From assembly GCA_030789695.1 (NCBI GenBank), contig CM061141.1:200373600-200437599 (forward strand): a stretch of 64,000 nt of DNA, in the 5' to 3' direction. Positions 54,578 to 64,000 of this stretch are shown here, piece by piece. Both the position numbers and the translations under genes were made by a program. The notes beneath the pieces were generated by a model. That model was not told the origin of the DNA, did not search any database, and saw nothing but the letters and a program-made list of their open reading frames with translations. Numbering within the stretch: the stretch's first letter is position 1; the number at the start of each line of letters is the position of its first letter. The stretch comes from Scilla litardierei. Taxonomy: Eukaryota; Streptophyta; Magnoliopsida; Asparagales; Asparagaceae.

Positions 54578-56209
54578 AACTCTTCCTCGTCCTCGAGGAA
54601 GACGAGTGAGAGTAGGAGCTCGGAAGGGGAAAATAGAGAGGAAGAAAGAAAAAAGAAAACTCTAAGCCCTAGATCGTCCATCAAAGCCACAAAAATCAAA
54701 AACGACACACCAAGCAAGCAAACGCCAAATCTCACCACTAAACCTAGGAAAGCGAGTCCAAATAAGTGTCGTGGGTCCATGCAGTGAAGCGCGAGTGAGC
54801 GTGGTCGTGTGCTAGCAAATGGTGACGCTTTCTACGATGTGCTATGAGGCTCGATATACACAAATCCAAGAAATGACCCAAAATATCGATCCGAATTGAA
54901 TTAAGCGGCGAATATAAGTTCAAGCATGCATGAGAAGAGTGAGAATAGAAGCGTATCATGCATCGGGGACTCCACAACTAGGGTCAAGGAAATCACGCCA
55001 CTATAGCCTAGATACTAGCTAAAAAGTTCCTAAGCCAAGTGTTTTCGATAACGACGGGGGTTGAGATGATGTGGAGAAGAACACTCGGTGCAAATTCTCG
55101 CCTTCCCTTTATTCTCGGCAAGTAGGAAAATATTCACACGGGAATTTTTTTGGGTTTTGGGTATTTGCATATTTTTTTGGCTTTTTGGCTATACAATCTT
55201 TTTCTTTTCTTTTTGGGTTTTTCTTTTCTTTTCTCTTTTTTTTTGGGTTTTTGAATTTTGGGCTTTTGGCTACACACATGTGTACTCTCCCAAGTGGGAG
55301 AATGGTACACGACGAGGGGATTTGCACCAAGTAAAACAAAAAAGAAGTCGAAATCTAAACACTCAGGCAAAGGAGACTATTCTCGCTAAATAGAGCTTAG
55401 GCTAAATGGGCTATCCTAGTCCTTAGTTGTGGAATCCCGACGCATGCGAATTGAAGTATACGATATAAATATAGCATGCATTTAGTGGAAACAAATACCG
55501 CATATTCAAATAGGAGCATGATAATCTAGGGGTCATTCCTGGACAGGTATATAAAGTAAAATCACAAAGCAGAAGCACACCAAATGCTAGTCACGACACA
55601 CGACTCACAAAAAGCTAAGTGGACCCACGATGCGTGAAATGCAAGAGGACTCGAAATCCTAGGGTTAGTGAGTGTGATTATCGATGCAATGCTAGGTGTG
55701 TGTGACTTTGTGGCGATTCATCATAGGATTCATCTCTAGGAGAAAGAGCTAGAAAAAAGAAGAAAATAAAAAATAAAAACACGATGAAAATGACACAAAA
55801 AACGAAAAAGAAGGACACAAACGACGCACACAGTGCGACTCCCCCAAGCTGAAGTTTGCATTGCCCTCAATGCAATATGAGTGAGTACGGGAGGGCAATG
55901 AAAATGGGGGGATACGCACTGACACAAAAAGAAATGAAAACGAGGAAAACACATAGATGAAATTGAAAAAAGAAGGAAAGATCAAAATCAAAATCAAACA
56001 ACACGAAAATAAAAAATAAAAATCACACGGTACGACACTCAAAAAAGTGAAAAACAAGCACACAGACAAAAAATGAGAAAAACAAACAAAACACGACAGC
56101 ACACAAAAATGGACGTCCCCCAAGCTAGACCAGAAAGTGCTAGCGAAGTGATATGATCAATGAAATGCAGAGATGTGCAAGGGGGAGTCAAAAACAAAAA
56201 GAGGTGAAA
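54578..56209 (-). other. 3' untranslated region of NEST2
   Basis: Same landmarks as NEST1 1805-3436: T-rich tract (about 55143-55262 on plus), stem-loop near 55859-55900 and CTTGGGGGAG (minus) near 55841-55852. No gene. Confidence 0.75.
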
Positions 56210-58159
56210 TCAGAAAGCAGCAGAAGGTGAGTCCTCGTCCTCCTCGGAAGAGGGTGTGGATGGGTGGTCGGGGGAGGCTGGGGGTGTGCTTAGAAGTGGG
56301 GAATGAGGTGAAGGTATAGGGGCAGGGGTGGTGTGAATAATTGGAGGAGTGTCGGTGGTGGTGGGTGGTGGTGGTAGGAAGGCGATCAAGGCGGTGGTGA
56401 GAGGAATAGAAATGGAGGAAGTAGATGTGGTGGTGACGGTAGTGGGAGGTGGTGGGAGGGATCTGGAGCGTACCGGTAATTTCCTCCGGCGCACGTATGG
56501 AGTGACGGAGGAGGATGGAGGTAGCGTGAGTGCGGTGGAAGTGGTCGGGAGGGGTGAAGTGGATGCCGGGATGGGATGTGAAGATGGAGGAGAAGAATGT
56601 GGTGAGGGGGGTGATGGATGTGAGGAAGTGTGGGTGGGTGGAGGAGAAGATCGCCGGGGTGGTGAAGGTGGGGGTGGTGAAGGTGGGGGTGGTCCGTGGA
56701 TATGAGTAAGAAGGCGGAGAATGGCGGCCACGTTCCTCTCAAGTGCGAGGAAACGTGGGTGAGTGAGAAAGGAGGATGGGGATGGGTCCGAGGAAGCAGA
56801 GGACATGGCGAGCTCACGAAGGGCAGTGACCTCCCTCTCAAGTCCCAAACGAGCAGATACCTGACAGCGACCAAAAGATGTAGACTGACGCGAGGCAGAG
56901 GTGGTGCCACCAGGTAAGGTCGAAGAGGTGCCGGCGGCAGTGGTCATGCCGGCACAGGAGACAAGGCCAGAAATGGCCGCAAAGAGGTGCTCAGACGTGA
57001 TCGGTCCCGGAGCAGAAACAGGACGACTCGGGCCAGCCCCTAAATCCCCCACAGACGCAGGGATATCCTGCTCGCCTAAGTGGGCGGCAGGGGACGGTGA
57101 TCTGCGGGCGTCTGCGGGAAAGAAAGGAAGATTCAACCCAGCTAAGAAGTCGGGATCAGGAGGGAAAGTCCAATCTCCCACGAGAGCAAGGGTCATGCGA
57201 GCGGGGTTTGATCATGTGGATGTGCCGTAGGACATCAATATCGAGATGTGAGGGTCCTGCGGCAGCTGGAAGATTATTGGGGATGGTGATATTGAATTGG
57301 GCGTGAGAGCATATGATCGTGATGATGCCCCCACAACAGAACTTCCCCTTCCCGGCCCGGCTGATCTCGAGTAGCTTGTAAACAAGCCAATCGCTGCCAT
57401 GGATGGGGACGGTAGGGGCCCTGAAGCTGACTCCATCATCATCCCGGACATAAGGAAAAGTCATGGCCCAAAGGATAAAAAGGTCAGGGATAGTCACAGT
57501 ACCAGACTCGTCCCTAGGAAAGAATGCAGATGAAATGATCCTGTGGGCTAAACGAAACACGGGATGAATGATGGAGGAGGCCTTGGCCCTTCCTCGGGGG
57601 TAATCACGGATCAAAGTGAGGCGGAACCAGAATTGATCGATATCAAACTCGGGCGTGTACCCGTAGTGTCGGATGGCATCGTCCCCGAGATTGGGGAAAC
57701 CAAATATATCGTTGATCGTGTTCAGATTCGTGGTGACACTACGGTTACGCACCCTGAATTTAATGATCGACCCGGACTCCCAAGTAAGTGTGGAGAGGAA
57801 TTCGAGTGTGAGTGCCGGGTAGGATACTGCATGAGCATTAAGAAATGCCAACCATCCTAAGTTAGCGAAAAGAGATTCGACCTCGGTGAAGACACCGAGA
57901 TCGACAAGTGTACGTGCGTGCGGGAACTTAGTGGATAGATGCCCTCGAGCATCAAGCCTACGGTAGAAATCTTTGTGCTCCTGGTTCCGAAAAATATACC
58001 CGTGTGGGCCCAACATTGGGTCCACAGGGGGATAACAGGCGGAGGGGGGCCAAGTGTAAGTGCTCGTGTACGGGAAGGGGGGCGTGTTTGTTTTCGTCTC
58101 TTTCGAGACGGCTCCTCTTCCCGCATGATACCCTTCCCCTTATCCATATCTTTAGCCAT
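56210..58159 (-). pseudogene. ATHILA ORF1-like protein gene, two frameshifts (NEST2)
   Basis: Same protein as at 3437-5387 (MAKDMDKGKG start, LEFLSTL, INDIFGFPNLGDDA, Pro-rich tail). It shares the older 68-bp deletion frameshift (frames overlap at 57156-57196). In addition a G6 run in NEST1 (about 5254-5259) is G5 here (about 58026), breaking the N-terminal part between 57857 and 58025. Confidence 0.85.
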
Positions 58160-59153
58160 GTGTGTGTGTGAGAGCAAGAATTAGTGCAAAGAATCGTGGA
58201 TGCACACTAACACAAGCAAACGAGCAAGCTCAACAAATAGGGCAAATATATAATATAAGCTTAGGAGCGAGTTTACCCAAGCAGAATGGTGGAGCTTGCT
58301 CGTTGATGTCCCCACACTGTTCAGCGAGAGTAGCTTGGAGCCGCGGCGAACTCCTTCGGCAAGAATTTTCGGATGGGTGGGGTTTGGGGGAAAATGAGGT
58401 GAAAAATACGGAATGGGAGGAGAGAGAGGGTGAAGGTGATGGAGGAATTGATGGAGGAGGTGGAGAGAGGGAGTAATGGAGGAGTAGGGGACGTGGGGGA
58501 GTGGGGATCGGTTGTTGGAGAAGAGGGGAAGACGAAACGACGGCGAGATTTGCGATCGGGCGAGGGCGGAAACGAGCGGGTGTCGGGGGGTATTTATATG
58601 GTTTTAAGTCGAACCGATCGGGTGACTTTTCACCCGGTCGGTTGACGGTTAGGTCGAAAATCTTTCCGAAGAAATGCTACAGGCGAACCGGTCGGTTGAG
58701 ATGTCAACCGATCGGTTGGCCGGTCCACACATTTTCCCGAGAACTTAGGGCTGCTCACCCGGTCACGTCAACCGATCGTGCATGAACTCAACCGATAGGT
58801 TGATATTTCCCCAAAAATTTCCGAGAGTTCTCCCCAGCTCACCCGGTCTTCCACCCGGTCTCTTCATTACTCAACCGATCGGTTCATTCGGGGACAGATC
58901 TTGGCATGTATCTGATACATCCCAACCGATCGGGTGAGTTATCACCCGATCGGTTGGGGCTTGTTTCCTGCAAAAACCAAGAAATTTGCTTAAGTCCCTG
59001 AACGGATGTTCTCGCGGCTGATTTTATTTATAAAAATAGATAAAATAAAGTAAAAAAAATAACTCTAAAAAGTGGGAAAAAGTTAAGAACATGGGTTGCC
59101 TCCCATGAAGCGCACTTGTTTAACGTCGTTGGCTCGACGCCCGCAAGAGATGC
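58160..59153 (-). promoter_or_regulatory. Spacer with palindrome array and internal TATA (NEST2)
   Basis: As in NEST1: exact and near CCGATCGG motifs (about 58614-58955), including the 16-bp-arm inverted repeat near 58922-58958. The TATA read on minus (about 58591-58600) differs at the edge, with TTTATATGG against TTTATAGGG in NEST1. Confidence 0.55.
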
Positions 59154-61876
59154 TCATGGTGGCTGATACGGGTGATGCCCAAATTTCGGCATCTCTTTCT
59201 CGTTGGAGCTGGAGGCACTTGGAGTAGTCAGCGGCTGGAAAAATACTTGCTCGACTACCCTCCCTTTGTTCTTGGGGTCCGGGGGCTTTTCCTTGGTGTT
59301 GGCGCTTCCCGCCATTTTCTTCAGGATCCGGATCTCGTCTTTAGTGAGGTCCGTGGGCTCCTTCCCCGTTCTCCCCACAGGAGGGGCTTTGGCGAACCCG
59401 GGAGGGGTCGTTCTTGCTGCACTCGGTTTTCCAGCAGCTTCTTTGCTCTCGGGGCCGTCTCCATCTTCCGAATACCCCAAGTCATCGGGGGGGGGGGGGG
59501 GGGGGTTTCTCAGGAGAATCTCCCAGGAGCTCTCCTCTGCAGCTTTTTCTTCTTCTATCTCAAGCAAATTGCACCGGGGGTCGTCAGGTGGATCAGGGTG
59601 CTTCATTGATAATCCCAGATCGAACTCAACTTTCTCTTCGCTGACGTTCAAAGAGAGCTTTCCGTTCTTCACATCTATTAGAACGCCAGCAGTGGCCATG
59701 AAGGGCCGTCCCAGGATAATGGGGGTGTGTGCGTCTTCAGGCATGTCCACGACTACAAAGTCCACGGGCACATGCACCCCTCTCACATTCACGGGGAGAT
59801 CATCCACAATTCCCACCGGATATTTGACCGACCGGTCAGCTAGTTGTAGGGTCATACCGGTGGGCTCCAAATCACCCATTCCTATTCTTTTGTTCATCGA
59901 CAAGGGCATCAAGCTAACACTCGCTCCTAGATCGACGAGTGCACGATTAATCTTCACAGCCCCGATTGTGCAAGGAATAGAGAAGCTCCCCGGGTCCTTG
60001 AGTTTCGGCGGGTTTGCCCTCTGAATAAGAGCGCTACATTCCGCCGTCAGCACCACTTTCTCTTTTCTTGACCCTCTGGTCACCAAATCCTTCAAGAATT
60101 TTGCATAGGAGGGGATTGTTTCGATTGCCTCTAAGAAGGGGATTTGCAGGCTTAGGTCCTTGACCATGGCGAAGAACTTCCCATATTTCTCATCAATTTC
60201 TGCCTGAGCCAACCGTTGTGGAAATGGCACAACGGGTTCATACACTTTCGGGCTCTCCTCCTCCTTCTTCTTCTCTTCTTCAGACACTCCCTCCGGAGTC
60301 ATGGGATTTGATGACGAAGCACCGGCGTCATTTGATTTTTCAGTCGGTCTCTCAACGACCAATGGTGCTTCTGGGTTGCTAGGGGGCACTCTAGTGGGAA
60401 TTTGTGTCCCGCTTCTCAGAACGATAGCGGACACATTTGTGTGCTCGTGCACGAGTGCCGATGTTTGTGTTGCTCCCCTCGGGTTCACCTCCGGTTGTGG
60501 TGGTAATTGGTTTTGTGACCTTGCAAGGTTCGCCACTTGTAACCCCAGCTGGGTTACTTGGTCCGTGAGGGTCCGCTGACCCATTTCCAGCTTTTGGTTG
60601 ATCCTCTCCTGATTGGTAATATATTGAGTCAAGAGAGACTCAACCGGAGAGACGGCCCTCTGTTGGCCATACTGCTGCTGCTGCTGGAACGGCTGCTGAT
60701 TCCTGGGGGCGTAAGGTTGTTGCTGAAATGGTTGCTGCTGTGGCCTAGCCGGCTGATATGTTTGTTGCTGCGGCTGCTGAGGCGGCGAGGGCTGAAATGG
60801 TGGCCGGTAACTGAAATTCGGGTGGTTCCGGTTGTTGGGAGAGTAGGCCGGGTTGGAATTTGTCCTTGGCAGATACGGCGCATTCCCGTGGGGTTGTAAA
60901 ATAGTGCGCTCGCCTGATCCAACGGTGGTGAGATGTCACCACCGTCGAATTCCCCAAAGAATTCGGACTCTACCGCAGAAACTTGCTGTGTACCGGCCCC
61001 ACCGGCTCCTACCATTAGTGCGGAGATCTGGGTCGAAAGCAAGTCGAACTTGCTTGAAAGTTTGTCGACGTCCTCGACTCTGTGTATACCCCCGGATCTT
61101 GGTGTGGCTCTCTCGTCACACCACCGCTCATTGTTGGATGCCATATTTTCCAGAATATGCCCGGCATCTTCCTCGCTCCTAGACATGAAGGAACCCCCAG
61201 CCGCGGCGTCCATAGAAGATTTCAGGTCATCCCTCAACCCATTGTAGAACAGATTAATAATCTGCCACTTCGGAAGCTCATGGTGTGGGCATCTTCTTTG
61301 CATCTCTTTATATCTCGTCCAAGCTTCATGCAAGGACTCGTGGCTGGCCTGGGAGAAGGAGGAGATCTCACTCCTCAACTTCATGGTCTTCCCCGGAGGA
61401 AAGAACTTCGTCAGAAAAGCGTTGGAGAGCTTCTCCCAGGTGTTGAAAGTGTTGGGGTCCTCTCCCCTTAGCCATTGCTTGGCTTTGTCTCGCAAAGAGA
61501 AGGGGAATAGCTTCAGACGGATAGCCTCTGTAGTGACACCATTAATCCGGAAGGTGTCACACTTCTCCAAGAATGAGTCCAGGTGCTCGATCGGGCTCTC
61601 CATAGGTGCACCCGCAAACTGGTCCTGCTGGATCCATGTCACTAGAGACGGCTTCAGCTCAAAGCTTTGGGCCGCAATAGCTGGAGATCGGATGGCGGAA
61701 GTCGACTCGATGGATGGCATCGAGTACTCCAGCAGAGACTTGTGAGGTGGGGTGTTCTCCTCCATGGATTCGGGGTCTTCTCTTCTTCGCTTCTCGGCGA
61801 CCAAACGCCTAAGGGTGGCGTTAATCTCTGGATCGAGGGGAATCAAGTCGTCAAGACTCCTTGAACTCCTGCGCAT
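59154..61876 (-). pseudogene. gag-pro: Athila-type gag-protease gene, one frameshift (NEST2)
   Basis: Start ATG at 61874-61876 (MRRSSRSLDDLIP). The codon that is TGA in NEST1 is intact TGG here (near 61122). Instead one base is lost in a C4 run (CATTCCCCG in NEST1, CATTCCCG here, about 60886), so Gag shifts frame after FYNPTG. The protease part (VDLGASVSLMP, IILGRPF) is open in the other frame. The polyproline G run is 19 bases (59487-59505), three fewer than NEST1, in frame. Confidence 0.92.
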
Positions 61877-62045
61877 GAAAAACAACAAACACCCGTGAAG
61901 CGACAAGTGGGAAAGAAACAGATAAAATAAGAAATAAAAACAAGAAAAGTAAAGAAGAAAAAGGAGAATGCGAAAATTATCACGAGGTAGGGGTATGAGC
62001 TAGACACGAGAGTTCAAGAGATCCTAAAATAACAAGCACGTTGCC

Positions 62046-62063
62046 TCCCCGGCAACGGCGCCA
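62046..62063 (-). other. Primer binding site, tRNA-Asp (NEST2)
   Basis: TGGCGCCGTTGCCGGGGA on the sense strand, six bases inside the LTR. Confidence 0.92.
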
Positions 62064-62069
62064 TAAACT

Positions 62070-63628
62070 TGACCGGTGCCCCGCTTGAGTTGCGGCGGCG
62101 CGGTGTCGTTAACCGCAAGTTTCACGGTTAGTGTAGGGTGCGGGAATATCGAACTCAGGGAGGCGAGGTTGTGCTTGGGTCAGGTAGGACCAAAATCACC
62201 CCGAGGGGCGAGCTAGCCCGAATCGGTGAATGGTTGTCACGAAAGGAAATAAACTGGTATGAACAACAAGAAGGAAAACCCGGGACTCTGGTTTCCACCC
62301 CGACGAGAGACTCTCGCCGATACGGCCTACGGGTATGGATAGCGATCGGGATTAGGGTCTAATGGTGAGACGTTGCCTCTGAAAGTGGTACCGGCGTCCC
62401 ATGTGCCCGATATTCCGGTCGGTGCTCAGGATGATACACCGAACTTCCCGGGTTCGATCAGTGGGCACTCACGTGTCCATAAACACTGATCGATCCCGGG
62501 AGCACTAAGCCCGCAACGATAACTCCCAACGTCTCATCCTGCCGCTCCCGCGTGCTAGGATTCGATGTCTACGCTAAGGGTGTGAGCTATGGCTAGGGAG
62601 TCAACCGCCAAGTTTATTCCCCCTTGGCCCGACGGTCAAAGGCGGTCTTTTTCCCGCCGATGACAATGAAACACCCCGCGTAACCGTTAGATTCCTACTC
62701 CCTATCGATTTCCTAACCCTACGGACGCATCGGGAAGAGCCCCAGAAGGGGCTTCCACCAAAATCCCAGATTTGGGAACTACTCACAAAAATTCATGAAA
62801 AAGCAATCTAAATGAAATTTAACCGTTGGAATCATAATCGGACAATTGCAATGCGGAAGTAATAGAGTAATAAAGACAATACTAAAATTTTAGAAAGATC
62901 TGAAAACTTACAAAAGAGTAACAATTATAGCCATCACAGGGAAATAAAACAGTAGAAAAAATAACAGCTCTCGTTTCTGGAACCCTAGGGGTTCTATTTA
63001 TAGACCGCCGCATCAACCGATCGGTTGACAAGTCAACCGATCGGTTAATCCGTTACAGATAAATTACAGAAAACGGCGACTTTTCACCCGATCTCATGAA
63101 CCGGTCGGGTGAGTTCTTGAGTGACTGGTTGGATCTTGGAGCGGTCGGGTGAATCGATCGGTTCAACGTCCGTGTCTTCAGCTCATCTTCTTCAGCTACA
63201 GATGAACCGATCGGGTGAGAGTCACCCGATCGGTTGGAATTCTGCTCGAAAAAACAGAGAACAGCCGCCCGCAGAACCGGTCTGCGAACCGGTCGGGTGA
63301 CTTCTTTGTGAGCTGCGGCAGAGACCGGGTGGTGCACGCGTGCATCACCCGATCGGTTGGAGATGACCAACCGATCGGGTGAGGGGCTGAAAGATGAATT
63401 CTTTGGCGTTTGACCCCCTGGATCACGCGTGACTTCTCCCGTTGCTCCGGGGACTTGGGATATCATCGTTAAACGTCCCCTATGTGGTCAATCCCCTGCA
63501 ATCATGGAAAAACAAAGAAAAGTGAAAGAAAACGGGAAAATACATGAAAACGAATAAGAGACGGCAGAAAAACATGGAGAAACACAAAAGAAAACGTGCA
63601 TGAATATATGAAATATAAACGCACGTCA
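62070..63628 (-). repeat. 5' LTR of NEST2
   Basis: 1,559 bp, the same length as its NEST1 counterpart. TATA on minus at 62994-63003, palindrome array at about 63022-63385. Confidence 0.92.
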
Positions 63629-63633
63629 ACAAC
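63629..63633. repeat. Target-site duplication ACAAC, right side of NEST2
   Basis: Exact match to 52979-52983 next to the TGACGTGCG terminus. Confidence 0.95.
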
Positions 63634-63666
63634 CCTCTCAATCGACCTCTCCCCTCTCTCTTTCCA

Positions 63667-63732
<66 letters not shown>

Positions 63733-64000
63733 ATTTCACCCCATCAAAAACCCTAATTTCCGCCCAAACCCCCCCCATTTTTGAAATTTGCTGAAAAGAG
63801 TTGACGTGGCTTCACACTTCTCCCCATTGCATTGCGTTGGGACATCTATGAGCAAGGATCTTCATCTCGATTGGGTAACTTCGCTCCTTAGCTCAATTTT
63901 ATATTTTGCCCTAGAAATTTATATTCGCTCGATTTCCTGTGTGTGTGTACATTCATCACATTTTGCATACACTCACTCACACACGCTCATATGGCCAAAG
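63634..64000 (+). other. OUT (right): ORF1 leader and start of ORF1
   Basis: Leader with a (TC)n array of about 62 bp (63669-63730, about 43 bp in the left copy) and a C7 run (C11 in the left copy). The ATG of ATHILA ORF1 is at 63991 and only ATGGCCAAAG is inside the window. Confidence 0.85.

Larger units (their letters stand above)
52984..63628 (-). mobile_element. NEST2: second copy of the NEST element
   Basis: A 10,645-bp minus-strand element with the same structure, target site and TSD as NEST1. 3'-LTR-specific and 5'-LTR-specific variants are each shared with the matching LTR of NEST1 (for example CACCGGACTT near 600/53351 against CACCGAACTT near 9670/62439). The two therefore arose by duplication of one insertion, not by two insertions. 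Confidence 0.93.
47740..64000 (+). mobile_element. OUT element, right copy (runs off the window)
   Basis: Plus-strand Athila-like element inserted in a LINE ORF1. It has a 5' LTR (47740-49400), PBS, decayed gag-pro, a spacer with internal promoter, then NEST2 (52984-63628), then the ORF1 leader and the first bases of ORF1. The 5-bp left flank is ACGGC (47735-47739); a matching ACGGC is expected past the 3' LTR outside the window. The element has no pol. Confidence 0.9.

Overview
The window is plant nuclear DNA, almost certainly from an angiosperm, made almost entirely of nested transposable elements. The evidence is tRNA-Asp-primed Athila-type elements with an ATHILA ORF1 gene, a Tekay/Del-type Ty3 element with a chromodomain-like C-terminus, a probable Sirevirus remnant with several purine tracts, and plant L1-type LINEs with DUF4283 and zf-RVT domains. 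I recognise no host gene, tRNA or rRNA. The species cannot be named from this sequence. Family labels used below (OUT, NEST, TEK, B, C) are mine.

Layout. (1) 1-18522 is the left copy of OUT, a plus-strand Athila-like element. It is interrupted by NEST1 (231-10859, minus strand, TSD ACAAC) and by a LINE (13892-16860), and its 3' LTR is cut at 18522. (2) 18523-30323 is TEK, a Tekay-like element with a truncated 5' LTR. Its gag is split by a related solo LTR, S1 (19914-22880, TSD CCAAT). (3) 30324-38454 is B, a small Athila/Tat-like element without pol. TEK ends inside its 5' LTR, and its internal region holds solo LTR S2 (31782-35230, TSD AATTA). (4) 38455-42810 is C, a probable Sirevirus 3' half with an env-position ORF and a 3' LTR. 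(5) 42811-45900 is old unclassified repeat DNA. (6) 45900-47739 is a microsatellite and a LINE ORF1 remnant. (7) 47740-64000 is the right copy of OUT, holding NEST2 (52984-63628) at the same target site as NEST1. Positions 1-11214 and 52754-64000 are near-identical, so the window spans two direct copies of a large duplicated segment (period about 52.77 kb).

The OUT and NEST elements code for Gag-protease and ATHILA ORF1 but have no reverse transcriptase, RNase H or integrase, so they must have relied on an autonomous relative. The points most worth following are these. First, family-specific palindrome arrays lie just upstream of TATA boxes in three LTR families, and again in front of the extra ORF inside two of them. 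Second, a phase-conserved spliced acidic ORF lies inside the Tekay-like LTRs. Third, a covarying hairpin lies beside a CTTGGGGGAG tract in two element families. Fourth, a doubly truncated LTR-LTR junction at 18522 may be the breakpoint of the tandem duplication. Fifth, one LINE has the inverted structure expected from twin priming.
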